The position numbers and the translations under genes were made by a program. From an uncultured Rubripirellula sp. (lineage in GTDB: Bacteria > Planctomycetota > Planctomycetia > Pirellulales > Pirellulaceae), in NCBI GenBank assembly GCA_938075415.1, contig CALJHC010000003.1, positions 930,001-994,000 on the forward strand: a stretch of DNA of 64,000 bases, in the 5' to 3' direction. Numbering within the stretch: position 1 is the stretch's first letter; every line of letters begins with the position of its first letter. This document shows positions 18,589 to 26,029 of the stretch, one piece after another. Below the pieces are notes generated by a model that made no database searches, was not told the origin of the DNA, and worked only from the letters and a program-made list of their open reading frames with translations.

Positions 18589-18999
18589 ATGCACAGCCCC
18601 TTCCGCAAACTTCTTTCAGCGAAGATTCATCGAGCAACGGTGACGGCTGCCGATGTGGACTACGAGGGCAGTGTGACGATTCCTCCAGAACTCCTCGATG
18701 CATCGGGGATCATTCCCTACGAATCTGTTCACATCTGGAACACCACACGGGGAACCAGACTGGAGACTTATGCGATAGCTGGTCAACCGGGGACAAGCGA
18801 TATCTGCGCCAATGGAGCAGCTGCCCACCTGGTACGCCCTGGTGACCAGATCATTCTTGCAGCCTTTGTTCTTGTACCTGAGGAACAGGTATCGTTACAC
18901 AAGCCAAAACTGATCTTTGTAGATGATTCCAACCAAATCAAGCATTGCGGGCCAGAAGTCGCCGGTCCGATGACGCGATCCGCAAAGGAGGAATGCTGA
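18589..18999 (+). CDS. panD: Aspartate 1-decarboxylase PanD
   Basis: PanD makes beta-alanine from L-aspartate for pantothenate and coenzyme A. It is made as a proenzyme and cleaves itself between Gly and Ser to create a pyruvoyl group. The site is Gly27-Ser28 in DYEGSVTIPPELLD. Lys12 in SAKIHRATV and the NTTRGTRLETYAI segment, with Arg, Thr and Tyr, match the active site. GQPGTSDICANGAAAHLV and GDQIILAAFV complete the barrel. Length is 136 aa, slightly above E. coli. The stop is one base before the next start, so the two genes look co-transcribed. Its position just before the acyl-carrier cluster suits a role in phosphopantetheine supply. Confidence 0.95.
   Translation: MHSPFRKLLSAKIHRATVTAADVDYEGSVTIPPELLDASGIIPYESVHIWNTTRGTRLETYAIAGQPGTSDICANGAAAHLVRPGDQIILAAFVLVPEEQVSLHKPKLIFVDDSNQIKHCGPEVAGPMTRSAKEEC
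18984..18991 (+). promoter_or_regulatory. Strong ribosome binding site that fixes a TTG start
   Basis: AAAGGAGG inside the end of panD lies 9 bases before the TTG at 19001. The ATG at 18993 is followed after two codons by a stop, so the TTG is the start served by this site. It is among the best Shine-Dalgarno sequences in the window. Confidence 0.8.
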
Positions 19000-19000
19000 G

Positions 19001-19540
19001 TTGATTCAGAATTCAGGCATTCTCGTTGTCGCAATTGTGATCGGCCTTTTAGCGGGTGCACTGCTTGGGGCTCAGCCGAGTGTAAATGGATATCTGGGGC
19101 GGCAGGTCGAACATCCGCTTCAGGCCGCTTTGATATCCTTCGCATCGGGCACGGTAATCTTGCTGTTTCTTTGCATCGCTACTGGGCATTTCCCGCCATC
19201 CTTTCAGACAGAAATTGGTAACCTTCCGTGGTGGACGTGGTTTGGCGGTGCAATCGGTGTTGTACTTGTCACCTCCTCGTTGGTGCTTGTACCCCGTATC
19301 GGATCATTACCGTGGTTTGCCGCAGTCATGACGGGGCAAACCGTTGCAGCCTTGGTACTCGATCACTTCGGCCTACTGGGTAATCCGCGAAGTGTCATTT
19401 CACCGTTTCGACTGCTGGGCACCACACTATTGATTGGCGGTGTTTTGGCCATCGTTCAGGCAAAACGGCTCGAAAGCAAATCGCTCGATGACGGCTTGAA
19501 AGCCGCTAGTGTCTCGGAAAGGAACAAGAGTCGCGAATAA
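19001..19540 (+). CDS. DUF606/YdcZ-type membrane transporter
   Basis: The 179-aa protein has five hydrophobic segments, beginning VVAIVIGLLAGALLGAQPSVNGYLG, the DUF606 (YdcZ) hallmark of the drug/metabolite transporter superfamily. Later segments include ISFASGTVILLFLCIAT, WWTWFGGAIGVVLVTSSLVLV, VMTGQTVAALVLDHFG and LLGTTLLIGGVLAIVQA. The family is thought to export or import small metabolites, but substrates are mostly unknown. The TTG start is supported by AAAGGAGG. Direct coupling to panD suggests a substrate tied to beta-alanine or aspartate, but that is only inference from position. Confidence 0.85.
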   Translation: MIQNSGILVVAIVIGLLAGALLGAQPSVNGYLGRQVEHPLQAALISFASGTVILLFLCIATGHFPPSFQTEIGNLPWWTWFGGAIGVVLVTSSLVLVPRIGSLPWFAAVMTGQTVAALVLDHFGLLGNPRSVISPFRLLGTTLLIGGVLAIVQAKRLESKSLDDGLKAASVSERNKSRE

Positions 19541-19764
19541 TCGGATAAATCCGAATTTGCACGTTTTTCTGGGACCAGTGATTGCTTAATTCGGATTCTG
19601 CGTCAGCCGGTCGAATCGAGCACCACAAAAAAGCTGGGTAAACTGGCGAATCCGCGTAGAACGTCCGAAACCCAACTTGAGGCAAATATTAGCGGACCCT
19701 ATTGTATTGGGACCGATTCTGGCTCTAACTGGACCCGTCCAGGAAAACTCGTCGACGCCAACAC

Positions 19765-20253
19765 ATGAAATACTGTCAACTTGACCGCATTACCTCTATT
19801 GATCCAGGCCGACAATTGACGGCGGAGAGAACGCTGCGCGCCGAGGAATCGTACTTGAAAGACCATTTTCCGCTGTTTCCAGTGATGCCGGGAGTCATGA
19901 TGCTTGAAGCCCTCCAGCAGGCTGCAGCATGGCTCGTTCAGGTGGGGGACGGGTTTCAGTACCCCATCGTTCTCCTCTGTGAAGCAAGAGGAGTGAAATT
20001 TGGAGATTTCCTTAGCCCAGGAGAGACATTGGAGATCTCTGCAAAAATGGTCAAGGATGATGGGGATCGAGCGACGGTGAAAGCCACTGCTTCGAAGCAA
20101 GGACGCGTTACCGTCAGCGCCCGGCTGATCATGGAACGCAGTTCGAGCGGGGACCCCGCTTGGCTTGGAACTGACGACCGAGTTCGATCACTCGTCGAAC
20201 AACTGTTTCACGATCGTTTTGGTGACCCTGCCAAAATTCCCCGATCGCTCTAA
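19765..20253 (+). CDS. FabZ-like 3-hydroxyacyl-ACP dehydratase
   Basis: FabZ enzymes remove water from 3-hydroxyacyl-ACP during fatty acid elongation. The 162-aa hot-dog protein has the catalytic motif DHFPLFPVMPG with His34, and Glu48 in MLEALQQAA, so both catalytic residues are present. The central helix and the strand FGDFLSPGETLEISAKMV fit the fold. The last 30 residues (DPAWLGTDDRVRSLVEQLF) extend past ordinary FabZ. It is the first gene of a four-gene plus-strand cluster with ACP, a second hot-dog protein and FabF. Whether it serves housekeeping or special lipids cannot be told from sequence. Confidence 0.88.
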   Translation: MKYCQLDRITSIDPGRQLTAERTLRAEESYLKDHFPLFPVMPGVMMLEALQQAAAWLVQVGDGFQYPIVLLCEARGVKFGDFLSPGETLEISAKMVKDDGDRATVKATASKQGRVTVSARLIMERSSSGDPAWLGTDDRVRSLVEQLFHDRFGDPAKIPRSL

Positions 20254-20324
20254 TTACCATTCAAACGAACAACAAAACACTAGTAACTTCCACTCACAAA
20301 ATATTCGCAGAAGGACTGTAACAC

Positions 20325-20711
20325 ATGGCACTTGACCGAAACGAAATTTTCGAAAAGGTACAAGAAGCACTCGTTGAGGCTTTGGGCGTTGATGATGATG
20401 ACGTGACCGAGGGCGCCACATTGGTGGGTGACTTGGGTGCAGAATCTATCGACTTTCTCGACATTGTCTTCAAGCTTGAAAAAGCTTTTAGCATCACCAT
20501 CCCACGTGAAGAACTCTCCCCCGAGGACGTGCTCACCAACAGTGACTACGTGCAGGACGGAGTCGTAACTGGGGATGGAATCGCTGAGCTAAAACGACGG
20601 ATGCCATGGGCTAACCTAAGCGAATTTGAAAAAAACCCACGCGTGCAGGACTTCGGCAACCTTCTTACAGTTGGTGACTTGGTGGGGTATGTCGGAAGCA
20701 AGACGGAGTAA
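20325..20711 (+). CDS. Acyl carrier protein with an internal insertion
   Basis: Acyl carrier proteins hold growing acyl chains on a phosphopantetheine arm attached to Ser in DSL. Here the site reads DLGAESIDFLDIVFKLE with Ser41. The N-terminal helix is acidic and typical (NEIFEKVQEALVEALGVDDD). The protein has 128 aa against about 80 for a housekeeping ACP. The extra length is an insertion of roughly 45 residues, about 65-112, between helix II and the last helix (LLTVGDLVGYV). The insertion is charged and contains RRMPWANLSEFEKNPRVQDFG. It sits between two hot-dog genes and probably serves them and the FabF. Confidence 0.88.
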   Translation: MALDRNEIFEKVQEALVEALGVDDDDVTEGATLVGDLGAESIDFLDIVFKLEKAFSITIPREELSPEDVLTNSDYVQDGVVTGDGIAELKRRMPWANLSEFEKNPRVQDFGNLLTVGDLVGYVGSKTE

Positions 20712-20780
20712 ATCACGTCGGCAAGCTAGTCCCAATTATCTCGTTTCTTCCTGAGTTCATCACTTGTAAAGACACAGTCA

Positions 20781-21302
20781 ATGCGTTGGTTTTGGATCGA
20801 TCGATTCACCGATTTCGTCAGCGGTCAATGCGCAAAAGGGCTAAAGAATGTCACGATGGGCGAGGAGGTCGTTGATGGTTTTTGGCCTGACTTTCCTATC
20901 CTACCTTCAACACTGATCATCGAAGGCATGGCTCAACTTGGTGGAATCCTGGTTGCTGAGCACCATGGTTTTGAAAAACAGGTGGTACTCGCGAAGGTCG
21001 GCAAAGCAAGTTTCTTGCGACCAGCAAGGAATGGTGATCAGCTTCACTACACGGTGAAGCTCGACAGCATGCAAGATCTTGGTGCGACGGTAAATGCGGT
21101 CAGCCATTGTGATGGTGAGATCCAAGCAGAAGTTGATTTGATGTTTGCGTTTTTGGAGCAAGGCAGATTCACAGACGGTCCTTTGTTTGGGCCCGGTGAT
21201 TTAAGAACCATGCTTCGAATGATGAATTTTTTCGCCGTTGCCGTCGACAGTGATGGAAAAGCGGTGGAAGAATACCCAGCGCTCCGTGACGAAAATCCCT
21301 AG
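20781..21302 (+). CDS. FabZ-like hot-dog protein lacking the catalytic His
   Basis: The 173-aa protein aligns with FabZ through GFWPDFPILPSTLIIEGMAQ, but the catalytic His position is Phe34 and the next Phe is Trp35. Glu48 is kept. Residue numbers coincide with those of the first FabZ-like gene (His34, Glu48), so the change is easy to see. The rest of the fold is intact: VVLAKVGKASFLRPARNGDQLHYTV. It is probably unable to dehydrate by the usual mechanism. It may bind acyl-ACP, form a mixed complex with the first dehydratase, or have thioester chemistry of its own. Confidence 0.82.
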   Translation: MRWFWIDRFTDFVSGQCAKGLKNVTMGEEVVDGFWPDFPILPSTLIIEGMAQLGGILVAEHHGFEKQVVLAKVGKASFLRPARNGDQLHYTVKLDSMQDLGATVNAVSHCDGEIQAEVDLMFAFLEQGRFTDGPLFGPGDLRTMLRMMNFFAVAVDSDGKAVEEYPALRDENP

Positions 21303-21325
21303 CGATCTGCGATCACTCGCGGGCC

Positions 21326-22645
21326 GTGAATCAAGCTCCCACAAGTAGCAAGAGAATCCTGATGCGTCGCCGAGTTGTCGTCACCGGTATTGGCATGGTC
21401 AACCCAATGGGCCACGATCCTGAAACCGTATGGTCTGGTTTGAAGGAGAGTAAAAGCGGTGTTGCTCGCACAACACTTTTTGATGCAACCGGTTTTCCGA
21501 CGCAAATCAGTGCGGAAGTGAAAAACTGGGAGATCGATAGCTGCGGGGAATCGATTGAACACTGGCAAAATCGCGGCAGGCACACCAAATTTGCGGCAGG
21601 CGCCGCAAAGCAAGCGATAACCGATAGTCATGTCCTACCGTCGATCTCTGACCCTACTCGGTTTGGAGTTTATCTTGGCAGTGGTGAGGGGAATCAGGAC
21701 TTCACCACGTTTAGCAAGATGATGGCGGCCGCAATTGCAAATGGTACGTACGATGGCTCAAAGTTCATTCAGGCTGGCTTGGAGTTATTGAACCCGGCCG
21801 CAGAACTGGAGCAAGAACCAAATATGCCAGCTGCGCACATTGCCGCGATGCTGAACGCTCAAGGTCCCAACTTTAATTGCTTGACTGCCTGCGCGGCGAG
21901 CAGCCAAGCCGTGGGTGAAGCGACGGAACTGATTCGGAGAGGAGATGCTGACGTCATGCTTGCTGGAGGTGCGCACAGCATGATTCACCCCTTTGGCGTC
22001 ACCGGATTTAATCTTCTCACAGCTCTCAGTGAAAGCAACGAAGAACCAACAAAAGCTAGTCGACCATTTGATCGACTTCGAAACGGATTCGTGCTGGGTG
22101 AAGGTTCTGCGATGGTCATTTTGGAAGAGCTTGACTCAGCCAAAAACCGCGGAGCGAAAATTTACGGAGAAATCGCTGGCTACGGCACAACAGCAGATGC
22201 CTATCGAATCACCGACATCCCACCAGATGGTCACGGTGGAATCGCTGCCATGAGAATGGCTATTCGTGATGCTGACCTAACACCTGATCACATTGATTAT
22301 GTCAACGCCCATGGAACCAGCACGACCGTTAATGACAAAGTAGAATCCAAAGCGTGTCGAGAAGTCTTTGGAGCAAGAGCAGACAATGTTCCCGTCAGCA
22401 GCACGAAGAGCATGATGGGTCATTTAATCGCAGCGGCTGGAGTAACGGAAATGATTGTGTGCTTACTTGCAATGCGAGACTCAGTGATTCCGCCTACGAT
22501 CAATTACGAGAACCCGGATCCTGAATGTGATCTGGATTACGTTCCAAATCATGCGAGAGATGCATCCGTCCGTTACGCACTCAATAATAGCTTTGGTTTT
22601 GGCGGGCAAAACATTTGTCTTTGCCTTAGCCGTTTCGAAGACTAG
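21326..22645 (+). CDS. FabF-like beta-ketoacyl-ACP synthase
   Basis: KAS II enzymes condense malonyl-ACP with an acyl chain. The 439-aa protein has the thiolase-fold triad: Cys189 in CLTACAASSQ, His in NAHGTSTTVND, and His in MMGHLIAAAG. RRVVVTGIGMVNPMG is a normal KAS opening. An extra loop around residues 120-170 (FTTFSKMMAAAIANG and on to NMPAAH) makes it longer than the usual 412 aa. The start is a GTG at 21326; an ATG at 21362 just before RRRVVVTG is also possible. It follows the His-less hot-dog gene by 23 bases. Confidence 0.92.
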   Translation: MNQAPTSSKRILMRRRVVVTGIGMVNPMGHDPETVWSGLKESKSGVARTTLFDATGFPTQISAEVKNWEIDSCGESIEHWQNRGRHTKFAAGAAKQAITDSHVLPSISDPTRFGVYLGSGEGNQDFTTFSKMMAAAIANGTYDGSKFIQAGLELLNPAAELEQEPNMPAAHIAAMLNAQGPNFNCLTACAASSQAVGEATELIRRGDADVMLAGGAHSMIHPFGVTGFNLLTALSESNEEPTKASRPFDRLRNGFVLGEGSAMVILEELDSAKNRGAKIYGEIAGYGTTADAYRITDIPPDGHGGIAAMRMAIRDADLTPDHIDYVNAHGTSTTVNDKVESKACREVFGARADNVPVSSTKSMMGHLIAAAGVTEMIVCLLAMRDSVIPPTINYENPDPECDLDYVPNHARDASVRYALNNSFGFGGQNICLCLSRFED

Positions 22646-22668
22646 CCTTCCAAAGGTTTGGCCGAGCA

Positions 22669-23070
22669 ATGACTGCATTCACCGACGCGGAACTCATTGC
22701 ATTTCTGGACGAAGCGCTGCCATCAGATCGTTCCGTTGAGCTTGAAGCCGCCTTGAGATCAGATACAGAACTGCAACGCAGACTGGTGGGAATTTCTGGC
22801 CGACAGATAGCTGGCCTCCACACCATTGCCGCAATTTGGCAACGGGCCCGGCTATCCTGCCCTCGACGATCACAGCTTGGTCAATTCCTGCTTGGCGCTC
22901 TTGGAGACGAGGAAACCGAATACATCCGCTTTCATATCAAAACGGTTGGCTGCCGTTACTGCGAAGCAAATCTGGCAGACCTCCAGCTTGAAATTGGTCG
23001 CGATGAATCCTCAAATCGAAGACAACGGTACTTTCAAACGAGCGCGGGATACCTCGGTGGCAAGAAATAA
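22669..23070 (+). CDS. Small planctomycete-type protein with a His-Cys-Cys motif
   Basis: The 133-aa protein starts with an acidic helix (ELIAFLDEALPSDRSVELEAALR) like the N-terminus of anti-sigma factors. It then has RLSCPRRSQLGQFLLGALGDEE and the putative metal site FHIKTVGCRYCEANL (His-x5-Cys-x2-Cys). It ends RRQRYFQTSAGYL. I recall similar proteins from planctomycetes but know no proven function. There is no membrane segment and no sigma factor gene next to it. Its start is 23 bases after fabF, so it may be co-transcribed and could regulate the acyl-carrier cluster. Confidence 0.7.
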   Translation: MTAFTDAELIAFLDEALPSDRSVELEAALRSDTELQRRLVGISGRQIAGLHTIAAIWQRARLSCPRRSQLGQFLLGALGDEETEYIRFHIKTVGCRYCEANLADLQLEIGRDESSNRRQRYFQTSAGYLGGKK

Positions 23071-23081
23071 TGGATGCCTTA

Positions 23082-23402
23082 TCAAGCAGCCCGATGATGC
23101 ATCTTCTCCAGACGATTCAGCGTGGTCACTAGATGGTTCCACTCAGTCATTGCGTCCAACGTTGACATTTCACAGGCATCATCTCGGTCGAAGCCTTGAT
23201 CACTGATAGTCACTTTTCCCGACAGAACGGCGTAGGGCGTCTCGGGTGATTGCTCTGTGGATTCAATGGAATCTCCATGAGTGTCCGCGAAGGGTACTAC
23301 CTGCTCAATAGCTTTTTGCACCGCCCACATCGCTGCATTTCGATTTGTCTCAGCCTCAATTACCCTTCGAAAAGAACCTGATTGAACATAAAACTTTGCC
23401 AT
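23082..23402 (-). CDS. Small planctomycete-type protein of unknown function
   Basis: The 106-aa protein opens MAKFYVQSGSFRRVIEAE, then ETNRNAAMWAVQKAIEQVVPF. The C-terminal half has SGKVTISDQGFDRDDACEMSTLDAMTEWNHL. The pattern of short beta strands and one helix suggests a small globular cytoplasmic protein. I recall a similar conserved family in planctomycetes but no function. It converges with the preceding gene with an 11-base gap. Confidence 0.65.
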   Translation of the reverse strand: MAKFYVQSGSFRRVIEAETNRNAAMWAVQKAIEQVVPFADTHGDSIESTEQSPETPYAVLSGKVTISDQGFDRDDACEMSTLDAMTEWNHLVTTLNRLEKMHHRAA

Positions 23403-24226
23403 TTTCTTCTCCGGCTAAATAAAAGTCAGGGCGAATCGATCAATATGCGATGAATCTCAAGATCGTCGTTCGGAATCAGAGATCTCGCCTGCACAGTGAT
23501 GATCGCGAAGTTTTTGACAAGTCTGGTCAACCTTGAATCAAAAAATGAAACAAACTGCCGAAGCGTTTATATCAAAACCAGCTGTCGCGAATCACTTCGC
23601 GACACTCCAGAGCGAGATTGCCTGACACGGCCGGAAACCAAAAACAGTCGAGAAGAAAACAGATTCATCTACACTGCACAGGGCAGGCAAGACTGACATC
23701 CCCCTCCCGAATTAAAAAGACAACACCAAGAATTCCTAGCTGCCCTATCGTATTCGTCACAACAAGAGATCTCGTCGCCAGAATTGAACTTCTTTCAAAT
23801 GACATCGAATGCATACTGTTTACCGATGTTCGTTTTAGTCGCTGGGTCCGCCCCAGTATTGGTGGGTCGGTTACTTGGTTTATCGAATTCGTTGAGGCTT
23901 TCAGATAGCGTGACACCTCTTCTTGATTGAGGACCTACCCTACGACCAGTAAACAGGCATTGAGATCGTCTTCGATTGGCTTTGAAGCATATTCAAGCAA
24001 TACCCGCTCCCTTACCATAAGTTAACCACGCTAATCTGAGCAGTTTTAGAAAGTCATGTGAGTAGTAGCGACGAACCAAAAAGCGAGAAAAAATCAGGAT
24101 CTTTGATTCATAATGCTTTAACAATTGCTGCAGAGATCAAACCTAAGAATTTTCCTCGGCAAGACTTGATTGAACCAACACATTTCCAAAACATCGCAAC
24201 CGCCTTCAAACATAAAGAGAAACAGC
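23403..24226. other. Intergenic region upstream of hemB, with a perfect dyad
   Basis: About 820 bases without a supported gene. Frames at 23496-23696 and 23618-23908 give basic or irregular proteins with no family cue. The one distinct element is the dyad at 23583-23604. Confidence 0.45.
23583..23604. promoter_or_regulatory. Perfect dyad TGTCGCGA-N6-TCGCGACA
   Basis: TGTCGCGA (23583-23590) and TCGCGACA (23597-23604) are perfect inverted repeats with a 6-base spacer. It lies 180 bases upstream of the 106-aa minus-strand gene. It has the same 8-6-8 geometry as the dyad before dnaE2 but a different sequence. It could be an operator or a stable hairpin. Confidence 0.35.
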
Positions 24227-25234
24227 ATGCCAGACTTTGCCAGAGGACCGTTTCCTTCAACGAGAATGCGAAGGCATCGATCTCACGAATGGTCACGCCG
24301 CCTTGTTCAAGAGACTCAACTTAGTGTCAACGACCTAATCTGGCCCCTATTCATCATTGATCAACCTGCATCCGAATCGGTTCCGAGTTTACCAGGGGTC
24401 AAAAGATTAGGTACTGATGAAGTGGTGGCTGCCGCAGAACGAGCATGTCGCTTGGGGATACCTGCAATCGCTCTATTCCCGGCGACTGATACGAGCTTGA
24501 AAACAGAAGACGCAATCGAGGCGACGAACCCGGACAATCTTGTCTGCAGAACTGTTCGCAACATCAAAGATGCAGTTGGTGATCAACTTGGAGTCATTTG
24601 TGATGTGGCTTTAGACCCTTACAGCAGTCACGGTCAAGATGGTCTTGTAAGAGATGGCTGTATCCTCAACGACGAAACCATCGCCGTTCTTTGTCAGCAG
24701 GCGATTATCCAGGCTGATGCGGGCTGCGACATCATCGCACCAAGCGACATGATGGATGGACGCGTCGGAGAAATCCGAGATGCACTAGATGATCATGGAC
24801 ATCAAAATGTTCAGATCATGTCTTACGCTGCCAAATATGCCAGCTCGTTTTATGGCCCTTTTCGTGACGCAGTGGGATCATCGACCAACCTGGGCACAGG
24901 TGATAAAAAGACCTACCAACAATCACCCCATCAAACGGATGAAGCATTGCATGAGGTGGCTCTCGATTTACTCGAGGGCGCTGATAGCGTCATGATAAAA
25001 CCGGGAATGCCCTACCTTGATATCCTTCAAAGAGTGAAAGAGACCTTCAGAGTCCCCACCTACGTCTATCAGGTCAGCGGAGAGTACGCGATGCTTTGTG
25101 CTGCCGCTGAACGCGGATGGCTAGACAGACGCCAAACAATCTTGGAAAGCCTGCTTGCATTCAAGCGTGCTGGTGCAGATGGAATTTTGACTTACTTCGC
25201 CGAAGAAGTCGCTAGCTGGATTCAGCAGGATTAA
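24227..25234 (+). CDS. hemB: Delta-aminolevulinic acid dehydratase (porphobilinogen synthase) HemB
   Basis: HemB joins two 5-aminolevulinate molecules into porphobilinogen in tetrapyrrole synthesis. The 335-aa protein has both active-site Lys residues, in SYAAKYASSFYGPFRDA and SVMIKPGMPYLD. The metal loop reads DVALDPYSSHGQDG in place of the Cys-rich loop of zinc enzymes, so it belongs to the Asp-rich, magnesium-type group. The ATG at 24227 gives MPDFARGPFPSTRMRRHR, a normal start; an upstream in-frame ATG at 24170 adds 19 unlikely residues. The methyltransferase gene starts 3 bases after the stop. Confidence 0.95.
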   Translation: MPDFARGPFPSTRMRRHRSHEWSRRLVQETQLSVNDLIWPLFIIDQPASESVPSLPGVKRLGTDEVVAAAERACRLGIPAIALFPATDTSLKTEDAIEATNPDNLVCRTVRNIKDAVGDQLGVICDVALDPYSSHGQDGLVRDGCILNDETIAVLCQQAIIQADAGCDIIAPSDMMDGRVGEIRDALDDHGHQNVQIMSYAAKYASSFYGPFRDAVGSSTNLGTGDKKTYQQSPHQTDEALHEVALDLLEGADSVMIKPGMPYLDILQRVKETFRVPTYVYQVSGEYAMLCAAAERGWLDRRQTILESLLAFKRAGADGILTYFAEEVASWIQQD

Positions 25235-25237
25235 TTC

Positions 25238-25957
25238 ATGGGATCACTCCAAACAGGCGTTAATGCAGAAGAATCTACTCAATCGACCTTTGACGCCCTC
25301 GTTCAAAGAGCCGACAAACGCTTTCAATGGCACTGGCAACAAACAATTGTTGCAGGTACCGAAACCAGAATAGCTGTTGCCTCAGATCCCGATGGCATGC
25401 TCATTGAGGCTTGTCGCCGACAAGATGAGGGCGAGGAGGGTGTAATCGACCCGTTTTGGGCGACCACATGGCGAGCCGCAGCGGGCCTTGATCACTATTT
25501 GAATCGTATTGAATTGACCGGAAAGCGTGTCCTCGAGGTCGGCTGCGGAACTGGCCATGTTGGCCTCTCGGCAGCCTTGCGGGGTGCTTCTGTCACGCTC
25601 ACGGATGGCGTTTCTGATCCGTTGCTTCTCGTGCAACTAAGTACTTGGGAATTACGAGATCAATGCACTATCAGGCGATTAAGGTTTGGGTTGGATCAAT
25701 TAGAGCAACCAAAGTTCCCGATCATCGTCGGCAGCGATGTCACTTATCTCCGTCAACTTTGGCCAGAACTAAATGAGTGCTTGAAACAGCACCTCGCTCC
25801 GGGTGGGCAAGTTTTTCTTAGCGACCCATTCCGTATCATCGCAAATGAATTCAAGCAATGGCTTGGTTCAACAAACTGGAACTACGACGAGACGAGCATT
25901 GAACTGAATGATGATCGCGAGCACCCAATACGGATAATGAAGTTAACGAGGTCATGA
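25238..25957 (+). CDS. Class I SAM-dependent methyltransferase
   Basis: The 239-aa protein has the SAM-binding motif RVLEVGCGTGHVGLSAALRG near residue 100, then VTLTDGVSDPLLL and PIIVGSDVTYLRQLW. The part before it (GVIDPFWATTWRAAAGLDHYL) resembles the METTL/nicotinamide-N-methyltransferase-like group of lysine methyltransferases, where a W-P/W-W segment precedes motif I. The substrate cannot be named. It follows hemB by 3 bases and is probably co-transcribed, though no known link to heme synthesis exists. Confidence 0.82.
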   Translation: MGSLQTGVNAEESTQSTFDALVQRADKRFQWHWQQTIVAGTETRIAVASDPDGMLIEACRRQDEGEEGVIDPFWATTWRAAAGLDHYLNRIELTGKRVLEVGCGTGHVGLSAALRGASVTLTDGVSDPLLLVQLSTWELRDQCTIRRLRFGLDQLEQPKFPIIVGSDVTYLRQLWPELNECLKQHLAPGGQVFLSDPFRIIANEFKQWLGSTNWNYDETSIELNDDREHPIRIMKLTRS

Positions 25958-26029
25958 AGTGCAAATTCACACTCAACGAACACCTACTTCAATCAATGAT
26001 CGTCCAGTGCCTCCGCGATTACCGTTTGA

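Noticed and set aside
23618-23908. A 96-codon plus-strand frame in the gap before hemB
   Set aside because: It runs from a basic, unstructured start and crosses the region after a perfect dyad; no family cue.
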